Shown here piece by piece: positions 53,039 through 62,394 of a stretch of DNA of 64,000 bases (position 1 is its first letter; each line of letters starts with the position of its first letter). Both the position numbers and the translations under genes were made by a program. The notes below the pieces were generated by a model. The model was not told the DNA's origin. It saw only the letters and a program-made list of their open reading frames with translations, and did no database searches. Origin of the DNA: Prevotellaceae bacterium (GTDB taxonomy: Bacteria > Bacteroidota > Bacteroidia > Bacteroidales > Bacteroidaceae); NCBI GenBank assembly GCA_015257125.1, contig JABZKU010000009.1:1-64000 (forward strand), read 5' to 3'.

Positions 53039-55711
53039 ATGAAACAATTTCTTCGCCGCTCATGGCCCGACCTCGTGGTTGTGCTGTGTTTTCTGCTGGT
53101 AAGTTTCGCCTATTTCGCCACGCCCATCAGCGAAGGCCTCGTGTTGGGCGGCCACGATACCGTGGCCGGCATGGGACAAGGACAGGAACAAGCCGCTTAT
53201 CATGAGGCCACGGGCGAACGCTCCCGTTGGACGAACAGTATCTTCTCGGGTATGCCCACTTATCAGATTTCGCCGACCTACGGTTCGACGAAAGTGATGA
53301 GCGTGGTCGAGACCGTCGTGCGCCTTTGCACCTCCGGCCCGCTCGGCTTCCTCTTCCTCTACCTCTTCGGCTTCTACCTGCTGATGCGCGCCCTGCGTTT
53401 CAAACCGCTGCTCTCGGCTTTCGGCGCGACGGCATGGGCGTTTTCGAGTTATTTTCTCATCATCATCGCCGCCGGACACCTCTGGAAGGTGAACACCCTC
53501 GGCTTCATTCCGCCCACCATCGCCGGCTTGGTGCTGGCCTATCGCGGCAAATACTTGTGGGGCGCGACCGTCACGGCGCTTTTTGCCGCCTTGCAGATTG
53601 CAGCCAACCACTTGCAAATGACTTACTACTTCCTGTTTGTCATGCTCTTCGTGGCAGTGGCCTACGGCATTGAGGCTTTGCGCAGCAAAACCCTCGGCCG
53701 CTGGGCGAAAGCCACCGGCGCCCTCGTGGTGGGTGGTCTCTTGGCGGCGGCGGTCAACCTGCCGAATCTCTACCACACGTGGCAATACTCGAAAGAGTCG
53801 ATGCGCGGCAAGACCGAACTCACCACGCCCTCGCCCAAAAAGGCCGAAACCGCCGATGCGCCCTCGGCAGAGGGCACTGACGGATTGGCGCGCGACTACA
53901 TCACGCAGTGGAGTTATGGCGTCGACGAGACGCTCACGCTCTTGATGCCCGACTTCAAAGGCGGCGGATCGAGCAGCATTCTCGACCGCGAAGGCATAGA
54001 AAAGTTGGAAGGCTACAACGAGTTCTATCAATACGCCACGCAGTTGCAGCAAGCCACCGGCTCGGGCAACGTGCCGGGCATCATCCAGTATTGGGGTGAC
54101 CAACCTTTCACCGTAGGTCCCGTCTATGTGGGTGCCATCATCTGCTTCCTCTTCGTGCTCGGCCTCTGTCTGGTGCGCGGCCCGCTCAAGTGGGCGCTCG
54201 CCGCAGCCACCCTGCTCTCTTTCCTCTTCGCCTGGGGACACAACTTCATGGCAGCCACCGACTTCTTCATCGACGTGCTGCCCATGTACTCCAAGTTCCG
54301 CACCGTTTCGTCGGCCTTGGTGATCGCAGAGTTCACCATGCCCGTCTTGGCGATGCTCGCCTTGGCCGAAGTGATTCGCCATCCCGAAAAGATTTTCGGC
54401 ACGCGCCGCGGCAAAGTCTCCCTCGGTGTGGCCGCCGTCCTCACGGTGGGCGTGAGTCTGTTCTATGCGCTCGTGCCCGATGCGGCCAATCTGCTTTCTT
54501 CTACCGACCAACAAGCCTTTGCTCAGCTGCAGCAATTCGGTGTGCCCGCCGATTTCATCAATGGCTACAAGGGTGCCCTCCTTTCGCTCCACGCCGCCAT
54601 CCTTTCGGCCACCGCTTGGCGCGCTTTCTTCCTCTCTTTCATCGCCCTTGCGCTGGTGGCGGCTTATGCCAAGTGGCCGAAAGCAATTCCTTCGGCCGCC
54701 GTGGTGGGTGTGCTCCTCTTGCTCACGCTCGGCGACCTCTGGAACATCGATCGCCGCTACTTGAACACCGATAGTTTCAAAGAACCCGAAGCGATGCAGG
54801 GCAACTTCGCCAAATCGCCTGCCGATCAGCTCATTTTGCAGGACAAGGATCCCAACTTCCGTGTGCTCAATCTTTCGGGCGGCAATCCGTTCAACGAAAC
54901 CTCGAACCAAACGGCCTACTGGCACAAGTCGATCGGCGGCTATCACGCCGCGAAACTCCGTCGCTATCAAGAGTTGATCAACTTCTACCTCGACGACGAA
55001 TGCCAACACCTCGGCCAAGCGGCGCAAGCGGCCTATTCTCAAGCGGCGGCCGACAGCGCGCAACTCGTGGCGCGCGGCATTCGCACCCCCGAGCAGCTGA
55101 ATGACTACGTGGCTTTGACCCTCGACACCGATTCGGTGACGCCCCTGCTGAATATGCTCAACATGAAGTGGGTGATCCTCAGCGGCGGCAACATCGCCCT
55201 GCGCAACACGCACGCCAACGGCAATGCGTGGTTTGTCAATGAGGTGAAGTTTGCCGACAATGCCGATGCCGAAATCCGTGCCCTCGGCAAACTCGACACG
55301 AAACACCAAGCCGTGGCCGATGTGCGCTTCAAGTCGCAGCTCGAAGGCGCCACCGACGGACAAGGTCGCATTGAACTCAAGCAATATGCGCCGAACGAAC
55401 TCCGCTACACGAGCGAAAACAGTAAAGCCGGCGTGGCGGTCTTCTCCGAAATCTACTATCCCGGCTGGACGGCCACCATCGATGGCCAACCGGTGGAGGT
55501 GGCTCGCGTCAACTACGTGTTGCGCGCCCTCCGCGTTCCCGCCGGTCGTCACGAAATTGTCTTCTCTTTCCGCCCCACCTCGGTGAGCACAACAGAAGTC
55601 ATCGCCTACGTGGCCTTCGCCCTCTTGATCGCGGGCTTCCTCTTTGCCGCGTGGCGACAATGGCGCACCGCCGGAGAGGAAAGCGACGAAGCGGAGACGT
55701 CCGCGGCGTAA
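53039..55711 (+). CDS. YfhO-family polytopic membrane protein
   Basis: An 890-residue integral membrane protein with about a dozen predicted helices: one near residues 10-27 (DLVVVLCFLLVSFAYFA), a cluster at 95-230, further ones at 365-560, and a last one near 855-875 (VIAYVAFALLIAGFLFAAW). A large extracytoplasmic loop starts after the first helix, with GHDTVAGMGQGQEQ and W-x-N-S-I-F-S-G-M, typical of the YfhO/GT-C-like family; the C-terminal soluble domain has YYPGWTATIDGQPVEV, also a family mark. YfhO proteins in Gram-positives act in lipoteichoic-acid glycosylation; in Bacteroidetes the acceptor is unknown. The ATG at 53039 precedes a proper first helix. It diverges from mtnN. Confidence 0.85.
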   Translation: MKQFLRRSWPDLVVVLCFLLVSFAYFATPISEGLVLGGHDTVAGMGQGQEQAAYHEATGERSRWTNSIFSGMPTYQISPTYGSTKVMSVVETVVRLCTSGPLGFLFLYLFGFYLLMRALRFKPLLSAFGATAWAFSSYFLIIIAAGHLWKVNTLGFIPPTIAGLVLAYRGKYLWGATVTALFAALQIAANHLQMTYYFLFVMLFVAVAYGIEALRSKTLGRWAKATGALVVGGLLAAAVNLPNLYHTWQYSKESMRGKTELTTPSPKKAETADAPSAEGTDGLARDYITQWSYGVDETLTLLMPDFKGGGSSSILDREGIEKLEGYNEFYQYATQLQQATGSGNVPGIIQYWGDQPFTVGPVYVGAIICFLFVLGLCLVRGPLKWALAAATLLSFLFAWGHNFMAATDFFIDVLPMYSKFRTVSSALVIAEFTMPVLAMLALAEVIRHPEKIFGTRRGKVSLGVAAVLTVGVSLFYALVPDAANLLSSTDQQAFAQLQQFGVPADFINGYKGALLSLHAAILSATAWRAFFLSFIALALVAAYAKWPKAIPSAAVVGVLLLLTLGDLWNIDRRYLNTDSFKEPEAMQGNFAKSPADQLILQDKDPNFRVLNLSGGNPFNETSNQTAYWHKSIGGYHAAKLRRYQELINFYLDDECQHLGQAAQAAYSQAAADSAQLVARGIRTPEQLNDYVALTLDTDSVTPLLNMLNMKWVILSGGNIALRNTHANGNAWFVNEVKFADNADAEIRALGKLDTKHQAVADVRFKSQLEGATDGQGRIELKQYAPNELRYTSENSKAGVAVFSEIYYPGWTATIDGQPVEVARVNYVLRALRVPAGRHEIVFSFRPTSVSTTEVIAYVAFALLIAGFLFAAWRQWRTAGEESDEAETSAA

Positions 55712-55798
55712 TGCGCGAACGGACGACGCCACGGCTACGAACCTTTTGACTACTTTTTAATTCTCGCAGCGCTGTTTCGGCAGCGTGAGCACGCACAG

Positions 55799-55842
55799 AA
55801 CTCCCCGATGCACCTCTTCTCAAAGGCGCACGGGGAGTTTTG
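55799..55842 (+). terminator. Possible terminator after the YfhO-type gene
   Basis: AACTCCCCG at 55799-55807 pairs with CGGGGAGTT at 55831-55839, followed by a short T run. The loop is long, so efficiency is uncertain. Confidence 0.45.
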
Positions 55843-55896
55843 CCACCCACCCCCGAAACAACCACTGCTCATTTTCAACTCAAAACAATACGAATT

Positions 55897-56997
55897 ATGC
55901 GCATTCATCACCAACTGCTTGTTTCTGTCGCTGCGTTGGGGCTGGCCTTCGGGCTTGCCCTCACTTCCTGCGCACGCACACAGCACAACACTCAAACACC
56001 AACCGCAATGAACGATACTGCCACTCTCTACTTTGCCGGAGGCTGCTTCTGGGGCACCGAGCATTTCTTCAAACAAATCAACGGGGTGCTCGACACCCGC
56101 GTGGGCTATGCCAACGGCCACACGGAAAACCCCACCTACGAACAAGTGTGCGGCCACAACACCGGTTTTGCCGAGGCCGTCGAAGTGAAATACGACCCGC
56201 AACGCCTTCCGCTCACACTCCTTGTGCAACTCTTCTTCCGCACCGTCGACCCGACCAGCGTAAACCGTCAGGGCGGTGACGTGGGGCCGCAATACCGCAC
56301 CGGCATCTACTACACCGATCCCGACCTGCGTCCGATGCTCATAGCCGAGAAAGCCAAACTCGCCGCCGCTATCGGTCGCCCCGTGGCCATCGAGGTCGAA
56401 CCGCTCCACAACTTCTATGCCGCCGAAGACTATCACCAAGACTATCTCGATGTGCATCCGGGTGGCTATTGCCATGTGCCGAGTGCCCTCTTTGAGGAAG
56501 CCCGCAAGGCGAACGCCGACACGCCGGAAAAACGCACGTATAAGAAAGCCACCGACGCGGAATTGCGCAGCCGACTCAACGACCTCCAATACGCCGTGAC
56601 GCAAAAAGCGGCCACCGAAGCCCCACACAAAAATGCCTACGATAAGGAGTTCCGCCCGGGCATCTATGTAGACATCACGACCGGCGAACCCCTTTTCCTC
56701 TCTACCGACAAGTTTGAATCGGGTTGCGGCTGGCCGGCCTTCTCGAAGCCCATCGATCCGCACCTGCTCGACAACCTCTCCGACAACAGCCACGGCATGC
56801 AACGCACGGAGGTGCGCAGCAAACTCGGCGGTGCCCACCTCGGCCACGTCTTCAACGACGGCCCGAAAGCCACCGGCGGACTGCGCTATTGCATCAACAG
56901 TGCCTCGCTTCGCTTTGTCCCCAAAGCGGAGATGGAGCGCGAAGGCTACGGCGCCCTCCTGCCTTTGCTCGACACACCGAAGGCCATGGCGCATTGA
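55897..56997 (+). CDS. msrAB: Lipoprotein MsrA-MsrB methionine sulfoxide reductase fusion
   Basis: Repairs both stereoisomers of methionine sulfoxide in proteins. The 366-residue protein starts with a lipoprotein signal (AALGLAFGLALTSC). The MsrA domain follows (about 40-200; catalytic GGCFWGTEHFF, then HQDYLDVHPGGYCH), then the MsrB domain (about 235-355; SGCGWPAFSKPI, RCKLGGAHLGHVF-type KLGGAHLGHVF, catalytic Cys in GLRYCINSASL). The metal-binding cysteines found in many MsrB proteins are not evident. The lipobox places it in the periplasm or at the outer membrane, so it probably repairs exported proteins. The start at 55897 follows from the signal peptide; the open frame upstream lacks one. 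Confidence 0.92.
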   Translation: MRIHHQLLVSVAALGLAFGLALTSCARTQHNTQTPTAMNDTATLYFAGGCFWGTEHFFKQINGVLDTRVGYANGHTENPTYEQVCGHNTGFAEAVEVKYDPQRLPLTLLVQLFFRTVDPTSVNRQGGDVGPQYRTGIYYTDPDLRPMLIAEKAKLAAAIGRPVAIEVEPLHNFYAAEDYHQDYLDVHPGGYCHVPSALFEEARKANADTPEKRTYKKATDAELRSRLNDLQYAVTQKAATEAPHKNAYDKEFRPGIYVDITTGEPLFLSTDKFESGCGWPAFSKPIDPHLLDNLSDNSHGMQRTEVRSKLGGAHLGHVFNDGPKATGGLRYCINSASLRFVPKAEMEREGYGALLPLLDTPKAMAH

Positions 56998-57121
56998 GAT
57001 CGCGGCGCTTTTCATCCCGCATTTCCGTTTTTCCCGACCGCTCCTCGTCCTTTTCGACGAGGAGCGGTTGGCGTTTGTAGTACTGTCCACACCACCCGAA
57101 ACATCGGAGGGAGTTTTGTCG

Positions 57122-57187
57122 AAAAAGTCCACCGGTTTTGCGACAAACTCCACTGCTTTCACGCAAAAGTCCACCGTTTTTTCCTGC
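57122..57187 (+). repeat. Cluster of three degenerate 21-22 bp units
   Basis: AAAAAGTCCACCGGTTTTGCG, AAACTCCACTGCTTTCACGC and AAAAGTCCACCGTTTTTTCC in a row. Read on the minus strand they give a seven-residue periodic pattern (KTVDFCV, KAVEFVA, KPVDFFD), which recurs at the other clusters, but no complete gene frame accompanies it. Confidence 0.6.
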
Positions 57188-57473
57188 TTCTTTTGGCCTA
57201 TGTGAGCACAACGGCCGACGATTGGGGAAAAGTTCACCGCGCGGGAGAAAATGCGCCACAAACAAGGCGGCGCATTCCATGGTTTCTCCGACCGCGGTGG
57301 GTGTTTTTCTCCTCATCGCCCCTCTTTCCGTTGCGAAAGAGGGGCGATGTTTTTGCCCTTCGCCCGCAGCCGGCGAAAACGACCTGTCGGCACGAAGGAA
57401 AGGGTGAGGGCGGGCGAAAGTGTAGACGAGGCGGTGCGGAAGCACGGGCGGAAAGGCGTGGGCACAAGGGCAC

Positions 57474-57514
57474 AAAAAAGCGCCGGCCGACGTGAGTTAA
57501 ACGTCTGCCGGCGC
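57474..57514 (-). terminator. Terminator after the GH2 gene
   Basis: GCGCCGGC...ACGT arms form a long stem (57480-57514); on the minus strand a run of six T follows. It lies 90 bases after the stop of the beta-galactosidase gene. Confidence 0.75.
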
Positions 57515-57602
57515 GAAGAGGAAGCACTGTGAGCGAAGCGAACACTTAGTCGTGAGCCGTCACCATCAAGGCGCGGCGACTAAGCTGTTTCGCCGCAGGA
57601 GC

Positions 57603-60600
57603 TTAGCGTTTGATCCACTTCACGGCTTCCTGCTTGCCGTCGTTGCGCACGACTTGCACGAGGTAAGTGCCTCTGGGGAGTGCGGCGGTGGAAAACTCCA
57701 CCGCGTTGGCTGCAGAGAGCGGAAGATCGAAGAGGCGCGCGCCGCCCAAATCGAGCACTGCGGCCGAGCGGTAAGCGGAAAGTGCGCCGCTGAGTGTGGC
57801 GGTTTCAGCGCCGGGTGCGCTGTTGACGCGCAGCACCGGCTCTTGCACGAAAGGGCGGTTGGAAATCCCGGTATAGAGTTTTCCCAAGCCCGAGAAGCGG
57901 AGGGTGTAGTTCACCACTTTGTCGGTGGGCACCTTGTATTTGTCCAAAGTCAAAGCGGGACCGCAGCTACCGCTGCCGACACCTTGCTGGAAGAAGTCGA
58001 AGTGCGCGGTGTTGTACTTCGAGGGTGCGAGTTCCCAGTCGTGTTCCACGTTGATGAGGTCGTGATCGTCGTAGGGGAGGACGGAGAATTCCACCTGTCC
58101 CTCGGTGGCAATGTGTACGCCGTTGCCTTCTGCATCAACTAAGCGGAGATCGCGCAGCCCCATGCGGTTGCCGCAGGTTTGCGTGCGGGCGTAGTGTGTG
58201 AGATTGCTGTCCACGCGCTGCACATAGCGGCCGAAGAACGAACCTTCGCAGCGGTCGGAATAGTTTTCGCGCGGACCGCGTGCGGTGTAGTCCATAAGGC
58301 CGTAGCGGCTGTCGAAGCCCATGCTCACACCGAGGCGGCGAAGTTGCCCCTTGTTCTGCGCTTGTGTGGGATCGAGCGAGACGTTGAGCACCACATTACC
58401 GTCGGCATGGATGGTATAGGTGAGCGTGGTGGGCACGAGACCTTGACGTGTTGCGGTCACCGTGTAGGTGCGGCCGCCGTCGGTCGTCTTGATTGTGGGC
58501 ACTGCATTCTGATTGTTGCTGTCCGCTACGCGATAGCGCCATTCAAGCGTGTTGTAGGGCTTGCTGGTATAGGGGGCTTCGTTCTCGATCCAACGGAAGT
58601 TGTCGGAAACGGGACCCTTGCCGTAGGCGATGACGGGGAGGTCGTTGTACTTCCAGTCGACGAGTTGCGAAGTGGTCGTGTTGAAAGTCATCGAAACCAC
58701 ATCGTTGGAGATCGTGGCGAGGCCACCGGTCTTCTTCAACTTGAGGGCGGGCGCATCTGCCTTGGGCGTAAGGGCGGGCAAGGCGGTGCGCTTGGCGAGT
58801 TCAAACTGTTCGGCGGCCATGACATAGCCGGCTTTTGCCCAGTCCTTGTCGCTCTTGAGGCGAAGATAGACGTTGAGGTGATAGTCGTCGGCGCCGTTTT
58901 CAGGCACTTGCGTGGTCATGCTGAAAGGAAGGGTGCGGAATGTTGCAGCTGCAAGGGCGGGGAGTTCGATATTGCCCTTTTCTACGCTGACACCGTTCTT
59001 CAATACTTCGAAATCGAGGGTGAAGTCGGAGAGGTCTCTGAAGGCATAGTTGTTACGTACGATCAGACTCTTGTTGTTCTTGCCGTTGTTGAGACGGAAG
59101 GTGACGTATTGGTACACCTTCTTGACGATGTCGAGTTTGGGCGTCCACTCACGTTCGGAAGTGATCACACCGTTGTTAACGAAGTTGCCTTGGTGAGGAC
59201 CGGGATAGTCGTAACCGGTGGTCAGTTGCTTGATACCTTGCTTGAGTTTCTGGGGATTGTAGATACCTTGATCGACCCAGTCCCAAATGCAACCGCCGAT
59301 ACCGAGTTTCGATTTCTCGAGGATGTCCCAGTATTCGCGGAGATAACCCACGCTGTTACCCATGGCGTGATCGTATTCGCACATGAAGAAGGGCTGGCTG
59401 GCGGGGTTGTTGTTGGCATATTGCTGCACGTAGCCCACATCGGGGTACATTTTCGAGAACAGATCGGTGATGCCGGCGAAGTGACGGTTGGCGTTTGTGG
59501 CACCTTCGTAGTGAATGGGGCGAAGATCGAGCTTGCGCGCAGCGTCATAAACGGAGATGAAGTTGTCGCCTGCACCCGATTCGTTACCGAGCGACCAGAA
59601 GATGATCGAGGGGTGGTTGCGGTCGCGCCGCACCATGCGTACAACACGATCGACCATCGCGGGCTTCCAAGATTCTTGTCCGGAGATGATGTCTGAGTTG
59701 TAGCCGCCGTTTTTACCGTGGTCGTTCCAGTTCTTGTGACATTCGAGGTCAGCTTCGTCCATAACGTAGAGGCCATAGTAGTCGAACATGGCGTTCATTT
59801 TGGCCTGACGGGGGTAGTGCGAGGTGCGAACGGTGTTGACATTGGCCTGCTTCATGAGGGTAATGTCTTTCAACATCGTGGGCACGTCGATGGTGCGTCC
59901 GAGTTCGGGGTGCGTGTCTTGGGTGTTCACGCCCTTAAAGAAGACGCGCTTGCCGTTGATGAAGACTTGTCCGTTGCGAATCTCGATGCTGCGGAAACCA
60001 TATTGCGTGTTGAACGCCATTTCTTCTGCGCCGCTTGCGTCTTTTTGCACGACGATCACGGAGTAGAGTTCGGGGGTTTCGGCCGTCCAAAGACGGAGAT
60101 CATTGAGATTTTCGAAGACAATGTCTACCTTCTTGCTCGTTTCGCCGGCGGCGAAGGCAACGGTCTTTTCGCTTTGCGCTACTTGTTGGCCGTCGGGGTC
60201 GAGAAGCGTGACTTCCACGCGCTTGTTGGCAGCGGTTTTGTCGCGGTTATCGAGTTCGAGTTGCACGTTGAGCGAACCGCTCTTGTAGCGTTTTGTCGCA
60301 TTGAGGTCGGCGGTGATGTAGTGGTCGCGCACAAAGGTGCGGGGAGTGGCCACCAAATACACATCACGATGCAGACCGCTCATGTGGAAGATGTCTTGTC
60401 CTTCGAGATAAGAGCCGTCTGTCCAGCGAATCACCTGCACGCTGACATTGTTCTTGCCGGCGTGGAGCGCAGAGGTGACATCAAATTCGGCATCGTTGTT
60501 GGCTCCTTGCGTGTAGCCGATGTATTTGCCGTTGACCCACACATAAGCACCGCTATAGATGCCGTCGAAGTGGAGGAACACGCGCTTGCCGTCCCAGTTG

Positions 60601-61550
60601 GCGGGAAGATCGAACTCGCGGCGGTAGCTTCCCACGGGATTGGGGTCTACTTTTCCGCGATATTCCTTGCGCAACTTGATATAGGGCGGGTTGTCTTCGA
60701 AGATGTAGTCCACATTCACGTAAACCGGCTTGTCATATCCCTTCATTTCCCAGCAAGAGGGCACTTCAATGTTGTCCCATGCTGCGGTGTTGTAGTCGTT
60801 CTTGACAAAAGCCGTGTCGCGTTTGGCGGCATCGGGGGCGTAGCTGAACTTCCAAGTGCCGTTGAGCGACTTCACTTCCGTGGAGTTCGGATCGAGCCAG
60901 GCCTTCTTGAAGCGCGCATCGGCCTTCAATGCGGCCGAATTGGCGTAAGGCATGAACGTGGCGCGGCCGGTTTCCTTGTTAATGGCGAAGATGGCTTCGT
61001 TTTGCCATTCGGTTTGAACTTGATCCACGCGGCCTTCTTTCCAGTCCTTCACTTCTGTGAAGCGGAACAGCTCGTTGCCGTCCGTACCGTAGCCCACATA
61101 AACGTCGCCCTTCGCGTCCATGCTGAGCAAATACATGCTGTGAACTGCGGATACGAGGCGATAAACGTCCTTCTTTCCCGGCACCGGCTCGAGAGACAAG
61201 AGCTGGTTGGGATTGCTTTTATTGAGATCCCATTGCAAAGGCTTCTTGGGGCCGTTGAGCGCCAAGTCCATTGCTTTCTTGTAGTTGCTGTTGTAGATCA
61301 CGAAAGTGCCGTCGCCTGCGTCGAGGAGTTGGAACACTTGTGAGGGAGCCGTGGGATCCGGCTTCGCGCCTTCGTAGTTGCTGTTGTTGGAAGGCGAATC
61401 TCCGTTGCTCAAATTGAGATTGTGGTTCACAGCGGTCAGGGTGTAGTATTTGTCTACGGCCGGTTGTGCGAGTGCAAGGAGTGTACTCATACACCAGAGA
61501 GACAATACCACCCAAAGCCGTCTGTGTCGAGAGTTGGGGAACTGCTTCAT
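57603..61550 (-). CDS. Secreted GH2 beta-galactosidase with type IX sorting domain
   Basis: A 1315-residue glycoside hydrolase of family 2, LacZ type. After a signal peptide (WVVLSLWCMSTLLALAQ) comes a lectin-like domain at about 31-165 (YYTLTAVNHNLNLSNG, FQLLDAGDGTFVIYNSN), then the GH2 jelly-roll (about 225-400), Ig-like domain (405-520), catalytic barrel with acid/base Glu657 in WSLGNESGAG and nucleophile Glu725 in FFMCEYDHAMGN, and the LacZ small domains. The last 75 residues resemble a type IX secretion sorting domain (AALPRGTYLVQVVRNDGKQEAVKWIKR end pattern). It therefore is probably exported by the type IX system and tethered or released at the surface, cleaving beta-galactosides of host or plant glycans (inference). 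porT lies next to it. Confidence 0.88.
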   Translation of the reverse strand: MKQFPNSRHRRLWVVLSLWCMSTLLALAQPAVDKYYTLTAVNHNLNLSNGDSPSNNSNYEGAKPDPTAPSQVFQLLDAGDGTFVIYNSNYKKAMDLALNGPKKPLQWDLNKSNPNQLLSLEPVPGKKDVYRLVSAVHSMYLLSMDAKGDVYVGYGTDGNELFRFTEVKDWKEGRVDQVQTEWQNEAIFAINKETGRATFMPYANSAALKADARFKKAWLDPNSTEVKSLNGTWKFSYAPDAAKRDTAFVKNDYNTAAWDNIEVPSCWEMKGYDKPVYVNVDYIFEDNPPYIKLRKEYRGKVDPNPVGSYRREFDLPANWDGKRVFLHFDGIYSGAYVWVNGKYIGYTQGANNDAEFDVTSALHAGKNNVSVQVIRWTDGSYLEGQDIFHMSGLHRDVYLVATPRTFVRDHYITADLNATKRYKSGSLNVQLELDNRDKTAANKRVEVTLLDPDGQQVAQSEKTVAFAAGETSKKVDIVFENLNDLRLWTAETPELYSVIVVQKDASGAEEMAFNTQYGFRSIEIRNGQVFINGKRVFFKGVNTQDTHPELGRTIDVPTMLKDITLMKQANVNTVRTSHYPRQAKMNAMFDYYGLYVMDEADLECHKNWNDHGKNGGYNSDIISGQESWKPAMVDRVVRMVRRDRNHPSIIFWSLGNESGAGDNFISVYDAARKLDLRPIHYEGATNANRHFAGITDLFSKMYPDVGYVQQYANNNPASQPFFMCEYDHAMGNSVGYLREYWDILEKSKLGIGGCIWDWVDQGIYNPQKLKQGIKQLTTGYDYPGPHQGNFVNNGVITSEREWTPKLDIVKKVYQYVTFRLNNGKNNKSLIVRNNYAFRDLSDFTLDFEVLKNGVSVEKGNIELPALAAATFRTLPFSMTTQVPENGADDYHLNVYLRLKSDKDWAKAGYVMAAEQFELAKRTALPALTPKADAPALKLKKTGGLATISNDVVSMTFNTTTSQLVDWKYNDLPVIAYGKGPVSDNFRWIENEAPYTSKPYNTLEWRYRVADSNNQNAVPTIKTTDGGRTYTVTATRQGLVPTTLTYTIHADGNVVLNVSLDPTQAQNKGQLRRLGVSMGFDSRYGLMDYTARGPRENYSDRCEGSFFGRYVQRVDSNLTHYARTQTCGNRMGLRDLRLVDAEGNGVHIATEGQVEFSVLPYDDHDLINVEHDWELAPSKYNTAHFDFFQQGVGSGSCGPALTLDKYKVPTDKVVNYTLRFSGLGKLYTGISNRPFVQEPVLRVNSAPGAETATLSGALSAYRSAAVLDLGGARLFDLPLSAANAVEFSTAALPRGTYLVQVVRNDGKQEAVKWIKR

Positions 61551-61622
61551 GATAGGACTGTGAGAGATAAAATATAAAGATTAGAGAGATAATTGTCAGC
61601 ATAGGACAGGGCGTCGCCACAC

Positions 61623-62330
61623 TTACTCGAAGTAGAAAGTGAGCACCACCATATTGGGCGTGGTTCGCTGCAAACTTTGCGTAAACACCAGCTGTGTGGG
61701 ATCGGTCAAGTCGGGTCGGTTGCGCTGCAACGTGTTGTTCAGCCCGAAACAGAACTTAATTTCCGGAATCAGCTTGAAGAACGGCAGATAAAAGTCGCAG
61801 CCGAACCCCACTTCCGCGAAGGTTTGCAGCGGACGCGTGCGGATATAACTGCCTTTCGACGAGGTGAGGTCATACATCACGTCAAGTCCGCCCACCGCAT
61901 AGGGACGAAAATTATTATAGCGCGGACCGGCGACTTTGACGAGGGCAGGAACGGCGATATACGTCGTTTTCATGTCCTGCGTGAGCTCTTGTTTTGTCGC
62001 CATGTTGCGAAAGGTCAGGTGTTTCGAGCCGAAATGCAGCGTAGGGGTGACGCGAAATGCCAAATTGCGCGTGAATCTCCATTCGCCCAAGACACCTACC
62101 GAGAAACCGAAGTTCTGTCTGTCGTTCTCGCCCACCCATTGTGCGCCGTCGGCCTCGTTGATGTAGCCGTTGTTGAGGAGTTTCAGCCCCTGGTCGTGGA
62201 GTCCGATCTGAAAGCCGTAGTGCCACGGACGTTCGTCGATGAACGGTTTGTATTGCACCACACGTTGCTGTGCTCCGCCGCGAAGTGCGGTGAAGCAAAG
62301 GAGGAAAATGAAGAGCAACCTTGTGGACAT
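61623..62330 (-). CDS. porT: PorT-family outer-membrane protein
   Basis: A 235-residue protein with a signal peptide (LLFIFLLCFTALRGGAQ) and alternating beta strands ending in an aromatic residue (VVLTFYFE), so an outer-membrane beta-barrel. It resembles PorT, needed for type IX secretion, with the typical start after the signal (YKPFIDERPWHYGFQIGLH) and YAVGGLDVMYDL. The call fits the sorting domain on the adjacent galactosidase. It follows gldH by 64 bases. Confidence 0.75.
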   Translation of the reverse strand: MSTRLLFIFLLCFTALRGGAQQRVVQYKPFIDERPWHYGFQIGLHDQGLKLLNNGYINEADGAQWVGENDRQNFGFSVGVLGEWRFTRNLAFRVTPTLHFGSKHLTFRNMATKQELTQDMKTTYIAVPALVKVAGPRYNNFRPYAVGGLDVMYDLTSSKGSYIRTRPLQTFAEVGFGCDFYLPFFKLIPEIKFCFGLNNTLQRNRPDLTDPTQLVFTQSLQRTTPNMVVLTFYFE

Positions 62331-62394
62331 AGGGGGAAACAGAGTGAGGAGGAAGAAGCGAAGCGCGGAGATTGCGCGGGATCAGCACAGCCAT

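Larger units (their letters stand above)
56998..57602. other. Spacer with repeat units and terminator, no supported gene
   Basis: About 600 bases. Several short overlapping frames on both strands exist only because of the repeat units and GC-rich composition. It contains the repeat cluster at 57122-57187 and the terminator hairpin at 57474-57514. Confidence 0.5.

Noticed and set aside
53060..55732. An 890-codon open frame on the minus strand covering the whole YfhO-type gene
   Set aside because: It mirrors the real gene on the plus strand, which has a signal-like first helix, family motifs and its own promoter. Codon bias in GC-rich genes often leaves a long antisense frame open; its translation is low complexity (Arg, Glu, His, Val) with no family features.
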